From: Actinomycetales bacterium
GTDB taxonomy: Bacteria; Actinomycetota; Actinomycetes; Actinomycetales; Dermatophilaceae
Direction of reading: 5' to 3'
Assembly: GCA_012729695.1 (NCBI GenBank)
Contig: JAAYCP010000093.1
Coordinates: 1-38,815, forward strand
DNA: 38,815 bases
The translations under genes and the position numbers were made by a program. Below the pieces are notes generated by a model. It saw only the letters and a program-made list of their open reading frames with translations. It did no database searches and was not told the DNA's origin. Positions 35,852 through 38,815 of this stretch are shown in pieces (positions within the stretch are counted from its first letter, which is position 1; every line of letters starts with the position of its first letter).

Positions 35852-36667
35852 CTACGAGCCGACCAGGCTCGCCATCTTCTTGGCGATCATCTCGGTGGCC
35901 CGCTGCGGCGACAGCCGGGTGAAGCGGTCGAGCATTGCGGCGTCCTTGCCGATCATCATCCGGTAGGGACCCTTCTCGACAGCCTCGATGACCTGGGCGC
36001 CGGCATCCGGGGCGGGAGTCATCGGGAAGGACGAGCCACCCCCCTTCTGCTCGGCCATCTGCTCCGCGGTCGCGACGCCGGAGTTGACGGAGATGTCGGT
36101 GCCGATCGCGCCGGGGAAGACCGCGGTCACCGCGACGTCGGTGCCACGCAGCTCGGCGTACAGGCCCTCGGTGAAGAGCTTCACGGCCGCCTTGCTCGCG
36201 CCGTAGGCAGTCTGGCCGGGCACCGGTGTGAAGCCACCCATGCTGGAGACGTTGACGATGCAGGCCTCGGGGCGCTCGAGCAGGAGCGGCAGGGCAGCCT
36301 TTGTCGTGTAGACGACGCCCCAGAAGTTCACGGCCATGACCTTCTCGATCTCGGCGATGTCGAGCTCGGCGATCGGGACGAACCGCTGGATGATGCCGGC
36401 GACGTTGATCAGACCGTCGATCTGCTTGTGCGCGGCCAGCGCCTCGTCGAAGGCCTTCTTCACCGCGCCGTTGTCGCTGACGTCGGTCGCGTGGAGGGTG
36501 AGCCGGTCCTGGACGTCATCGGCGAGGTCGGCGGTCTTCTCGAGGGAGTCCGCGCGCAGGTCGAGGGCAGCGACTCGCGCTCCGCGCTCCAGTAGTCCGA
36601 GGACGACCTCGCGTCCGATGCCGTTGCCGCCGCCGGTGACGACGAAGACCTTGTCGGTGATCTGCAT
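35852..36667 (-). CDS. short-chain dehydrogenase/reductase
   Basis: A 271-aa NAD(P)-dependent oxidoreductase of the classical SDR family. TGGGNGIG (11-18) binds cofactor, VAGIIQRF stands at the NNAG position, and IVNVSSMGG with AYGASKAAV gives the Ser/Tyr/Lys catalytic set. Asp in ALDLRADS after the second strand suggests NAD preference. The substrate is unknown. The ATG at 36667 has a perfect AAGGAGG 5-6 nt upstream, so the ORF-track extension to 36931 is wrong. It is one of the few genes here with both a leader and a strong ribosome site. Confidence 0.93.
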   Translation of the reverse strand: MQITDKVFVVTGGGNGIGREVVLGLLERGARVAALDLRADSLEKTADLADDVQDRLTLHATDVSDNGAVKKAFDEALAAHKQIDGLINVAGIIQRFVPIAELDIAEIEKVMAVNFWGVVYTTKAALPLLLERPEACIVNVSSMGGFTPVPGQTAYGASKAAVKLFTEGLYAELRGTDVAVTAVFPGAIGTDISVNSGVATAEQMAEQKGGGSSFPMTPAPDAGAQVIEAVEKGPYRMMIGKDAAMLDRFTRLSPQRATEMIAKKMASLVGS

Positions 36668-36716
36668 GGGGTCCTCCTTCGAGGGTGGATGCGAGGTGGT
36701 GCTGGTTCTACGACAC

Positions 36717-36722
36717 AGTGTA
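36717..36722 (-). promoter_or_regulatory. candidate -10 box of SDR gene
   Basis: TACACT on the minus strand gives a leader of about 45 nt ending in AAGGAGG. It overlaps the small palindrome CTAC-N8-GTAG, a possible operator. Confidence 0.4.
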
Positions 36723-36884
36723 GTACTAAGCGGCTGGGGCGCACGAATCGCCCAGCACCCCCAGTCCTGCGCACCACTCCCCGCCCGACCGACCCGGCCA
36801 CCGCGGATCGGCGCCGGCATGCACGACCCGACCTGCGCATACCCTCTCGGCCGGAGCCGCCGCCCCACTCGCGCCCCACAGACG

Positions 36885-36922
36885 ACGAGAGCGCGCGGAC
36901 CGGTCGGTCCGCGCGCTCTCGT
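36885..36922. terminator. terminator hairpin after yceI
   Basis: A perfect 17-bp stem (ACGAGAGCGCGCGGACC and its complement) with a GGTC loop, 41 bp past the yceI stop. The remaining 36730-36880 stretch shows no gene or notable structure. Confidence 0.8.
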
Positions 36923-36962
36923 GCTGCGCACTAGGGGCGTTCACGCCTCAGCGGCGTTTGGC

Positions 36963-37517
36963 TCAGGCAGCCTTGATGGCCGAGACCTCGAACTCGAGGG
37001 TGACCTTCTCGCTGACCAGGACACCACCGGTCTCCAGGGCGGCGTTCCAGGTGATGCCGAAGTCCTTGCGGTTGACGACGACCGAGCCCTCGAAGCCGGC
37101 GCGCTGGTTGCCGAACGGGTCGGTCGCGACACCCTCGTAGGTGAAGGGGATCGTGAGGGACTGGGTGACGTCCTTGATGGTGAGGTCGCCGGTGATCTCG
37201 AAGGAGTTCGGCCCGGTCTCGCGCACCGAGGTGGAGCGGAAGATGATCTCGGGGTGCTCTTCGCTGCCGAAGAAGTCGCCGCTGCGCAGGTGCTCGTCAC
37301 GCTGCTCGTTGCGGGTGTCGACGCTGTTCGCGACGATCTTCACCTCGACGGTGCTGTCGGCCAGGTTCTCGCCGACGACCGCGGTCCCCGAGAAGTCGTT
37401 GAAGTTGCCGCGGACCTTGGTCACCATGGCGTGCCGGGTGACGAACCCGATCCGGGTGTGCGCGGGGTCGAGGTTCCAGGTGCCGGTCAGCTGGTGGAGG
37501 GTGGTGGCGGTGCTCAT
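36963..37517 (-). CDS. YceI-family lipid-binding protein
   Basis: A 184-aa beta-barrel (lipocalin-like) protein that in relatives binds polyisoprenoid chains. The typical opening LTGTWNLDPAHTRIGFVTRHAMVTKVRGNFNDFSG is present, then the mid-barrel DLTIKDVTQSLTIPFTYEG and C-terminal VSEKVTLEFEVSAIK. No signal peptide is present, so it is cytoplasmic, as for many actinobacterial members. The ATG at 37517 matches family N-termini. It is divergent from a marR gene, and a shared operator is likely. Confidence 0.92.
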   Translation of the reverse strand: MSTATTLHQLTGTWNLDPAHTRIGFVTRHAMVTKVRGNFNDFSGTAVVGENLADSTVEVKIVANSVDTRNEQRDEHLRSGDFFGSEEHPEIIFRSTSVRETGPNSFEITGDLTIKDVTQSLTIPFTYEGVATDPFGNQRAGFEGSVVVNRKDFGITWNAALETGGVLVSEKVTLEFEVSAIKAA

Positions 37518-37577
37518 GATCGGAAAGAGTCCTTTCGGGGCTTTTGGTTGATCCGTCAACTACATAGTGCATGAACC

Positions 37578-37598
37578 ATTAGTGATGTGTCAACTAAT
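37578..37598. promoter_or_regulatory. candidate MarR operator between yceI and marR
   Basis: The 6-bp arms ATTAGT and ACTAAT are 9 bp apart. On the minus strand TTGACA and CACTAT, 18 bp apart, form a good yceI promoter that overlaps this palindrome. A second TAGTTGAC direct repeat lies just downstream on that strand. Autoregulation and control of yceI by the MarR protein is inference. Confidence 0.5.
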
Positions 37599-37602
37599 CC
37601 CG

Positions 37603-37608
37603 TATTCT
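37603..37608 (+). promoter_or_regulatory. -10 box, leaderless start of marR
   Basis: TATTCT lies 6 nt before the ATG at 37615. Confidence 0.65.
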
Positions 37609-37614
37609 GGACAT

Positions 37615-38085
37615 ATGACGCATCTCTGGCTCTCCGCCGACCAGCAACAGGCCTGGCGCTCGATGGTGTCCATGCACACCCGGCTGCACGCCCACCTCGG
37701 GCGGGAGCTGCAGGCCAACTCCGACCTCTCCTACGCGGACTTCGTCGTCCTCGTCCAGCTCACCGACGCCGAGGACGACCGTGCCCGCATCTCCGAGCTC
37801 GCCGACCAGCTGCAGTGGGAGCGCAGCCGGCTGTCCCACCACCTCAAGCGGATGGAGGCCCGCGCCCTCATCGAGCGGACGAGCTGTCCCGAGGACGGCC
37901 GCGGACAGTATGTGTCGGTCACCCCGATCGGCCGGGCCGCCATCGAGCAGGCCTCCCCCGAGCACGTGGCTCTCGTCCGCTCCCTCGTCTTCGAGGACAT
38001 GACGCCTGAGGAGCTCGAGGTCATCGCCCGGGTGAACGAACGGATTCTCCAGCGGCTGGCTCAGGTCCCGCAGAAGGTCACGTAA
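37615..38085 (+). CDS. MarR-family transcriptional regulator
   Basis: A 156-aa winged-helix repressor. The recognition region reads ISELADQLQWERSRLSHHLKRMEARALIER, with the wing residues CPEDGRGQYVSVTPIGRAAI. Flanking helices form the dimer interface. It diverges from yceI and probably regulates that gene and itself. The ORF track begins at 37567, but the ATG at 37615 is 6 nt after a strong -10 box. Its 3' end overlaps the 3' end of selO by 25 bp. Confidence 0.93.
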   Translation: MTHLWLSADQQQAWRSMVSMHTRLHAHLGRELQANSDLSYADFVVLVQLTDAEDDRARISELADQLQWERSRLSHHLKRMEARALIERTSCPEDGRGQYVSVTPIGRAAIEQASPEHVALVRSLVFEDMTPEELEVIARVNERILQRLAQVPQKVT

Positions 38086-38815
38086 GTAGCGGTGAAGCGC
38101 TCCGGAGCCGGCTCGGCGTAGCGGCTCCACTCCGGCCGCTCCTCGAACGGATGACGCAGCACCTCGAGGAGCTCCTCGAACGGCATGAGGTCGCCTTCGC
38201 GGGCCGCGTCCAAGGCCTCCTCGACGAGGTGGTTCCGGGGGATGTATGCGGGGTTCACCTCGTCCATCCGCCGCGCCGTCTCCTCAGGGTCGGCTCCGAC
38301 GCGCAGCAGCGCCGCCTGCCAGCCCTCGACCCACTCGGCAAGCGCCGTCCCTCGTGCAGCCGCCTCGCTGTCCGCCCCCGTCTCGCCAGGCTTCTTCTCT
38401 GCCGTACCAGAACGTGACAATAGGAACGTTCTGGTACGCCCCGAGTCCGACTCCCCGCCTGCGACTGGCTCGCCAGACTCCTTCTCTGCCGTACCAGAAC
38501 GTGACAATAGGAACGTTTTGGTACGCCCAGGATCCGGGCCGGCAGCCCCCTCTGCAGGCGTCTCGCCCCGCAGGGTCTTCGCGAGCACACGGAACGTGCC
38601 GGTGAAGTCGAGCGACTCACGCTCCATCACGCGGAGCAGACCCGCGATGAGCGCGTCGGCGGTCTCGCCGTCCACCCCCGCAGGCAGACCGAGCTTGGCC
38701 GCCATCCGCCGACGGAAGGCAGCCGCATACCTGTCCTCGAAGTCCCCGACCCGGGTCGTCGCCTCCTCCACCACCTCGTCCGGCGCCTCTGTCAGCCCCG
38801 GCTCGACGGCGAGAG
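38061..38815 (-). CDS. selO: SelO/YdiU-family protein adenylyltransferase, C-terminal part (5' end outside window), with in-frame repeat insertions
   Basis: The C-terminal 250 residues of a SelO-type pseudokinase that transfers AMP to proteins. Reading continues in frame past 38774 to the window edge (LTEAPDEVVEEA), so the start lies outside. Family features are GDFEDRYAAAFRRRMAAKLGL, VNPAYIPRNHLVEEAL (the conserved NPxYIxRNH), and the C-terminal FCGT. Between two conserved helices the usual short linker is expanded to about 75 residues. It holds two copies of RTxTFLLSRSGTAEK, each encoded by a copy of the palindromic repeat. The reading frame is intact across both. The gene is convergent with marR and the two overlap by 25 bp. 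Confidence 0.9.
   Translation of the reverse strand, partial: LAVEPGLTEAPDEVVEEATTRVGDFEDRYAAAFRRRMAAKLGLPAGVDGETADALIAGLLRVMERESLDFTGTFRVLAKTLRGETPAEGAAGPDPGRTKTFLLSRSGTAEKESGEPVAGGESDSGRTRTFLLSRSGTAEKKPGETGADSEAAARGTALAEWVEGWQAALLRVGADPEETARRMDEVNPAYIPRNHLVEEALDAAREGDLMPFEELLEVLRHPFEERPEWSRYAEPAPERFTATYVTFCGT
38382..38440 (+). repeat. tandem unit in selO containing palindromic repeat copy 4
   Basis: A 22-nt flank (from CTCGCCAGGC to CTCTGCC) precedes the palindrome core at 38404-38437 (perfect arms, spacer GACAATAGGA). The whole 59 bp recurs 87 bp later (29 codons) with three mismatches. Confidence 0.92.
38469..38527 (+). repeat. tandem unit in selO containing palindromic repeat copy 5
   Basis: Second unit with the palindrome core at 38491-38524. 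One arm base is changed (ACGTTTTGGTAC), which turns the encoded Arg into Lys. The spacer is unchanged. Orientation is the same as in all other copies. Confidence 0.92.

Overview
This is a high-GC actinobacterial chromosome segment with ordinary housekeeping content. It has no ribosomal RNA, tRNA, phage, IS element or CRISPR array that I can see. The EtfD-type iron-sulfur protein, a PPOX/F420-type oxidoreductase, an MT0933-type antitoxin homologue, GTG starts and many apparently leaderless promoters fit Actinobacteria. An Intrasporangiaceae-like member of the Micrococcales is my best guess, by inference only.

Layout. 1-4.1 kb: cysE (cut by the window edge) and cysK on the minus strand, diverging from etfD, which ends at a strong convergent terminator. 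4.1-5.6 kb: a CBS/DUF294 nucleotidyltransferase. 5.6-9.5 kb: a four-gene osmoprotectant ABC operon on the minus strand, followed by two copies of a palindromic repeat. 9.6-13.6 kb: an SRPBCC protein and a large SWIM-SNF2 helicase. 13.7-19.7 kb: a DAO-family oxidase, a CPBP protease, an unknown acidic protein, a predicted small RNA, a metallophosphoesterase and a crotonase. 19.7-24.3 kb: MT0933-like protein, nfo, glycyl-tRNA synthetase and zwf. 24.3-28.4 kb: two CNNM transporters behind a PPOX oxidoreductase, then an unknown protein. 28.5-34.3 kb: idi, PPK2, and a RimK/RimB/M14-deacylase cluster with a double GNAT. 34.3-38.8 kb: serine hydrolase, LON-domain protein, SDR, yceI/marR divergent pair, and selO (cut by the edge).

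The most unusual signal is a 36-bp palindromic repeat present five times, always in the same orientation and with an almost invariant 10-nt spacer. Three copies are intergenic. Two lie in frame inside selO and add two near-identical peptide repeats to the protein, in the manner of Rickettsia palindromic elements. The second is an orphan small-RNA candidate (about 17.25-17.41 kb) with its own -10 box, three hairpins, a C-rich single-stranded stretch and a textbook terminator. The third is the heptamer GTATGCG/CGCATAC, which I counted about 35 times in both coding and non-coding DNA, far more than base composition predicts.

At least 13 genes have a TANNNT box 6-8 nt before the start codon, which points to widespread leaderless transcription and was used here to choose start codons.
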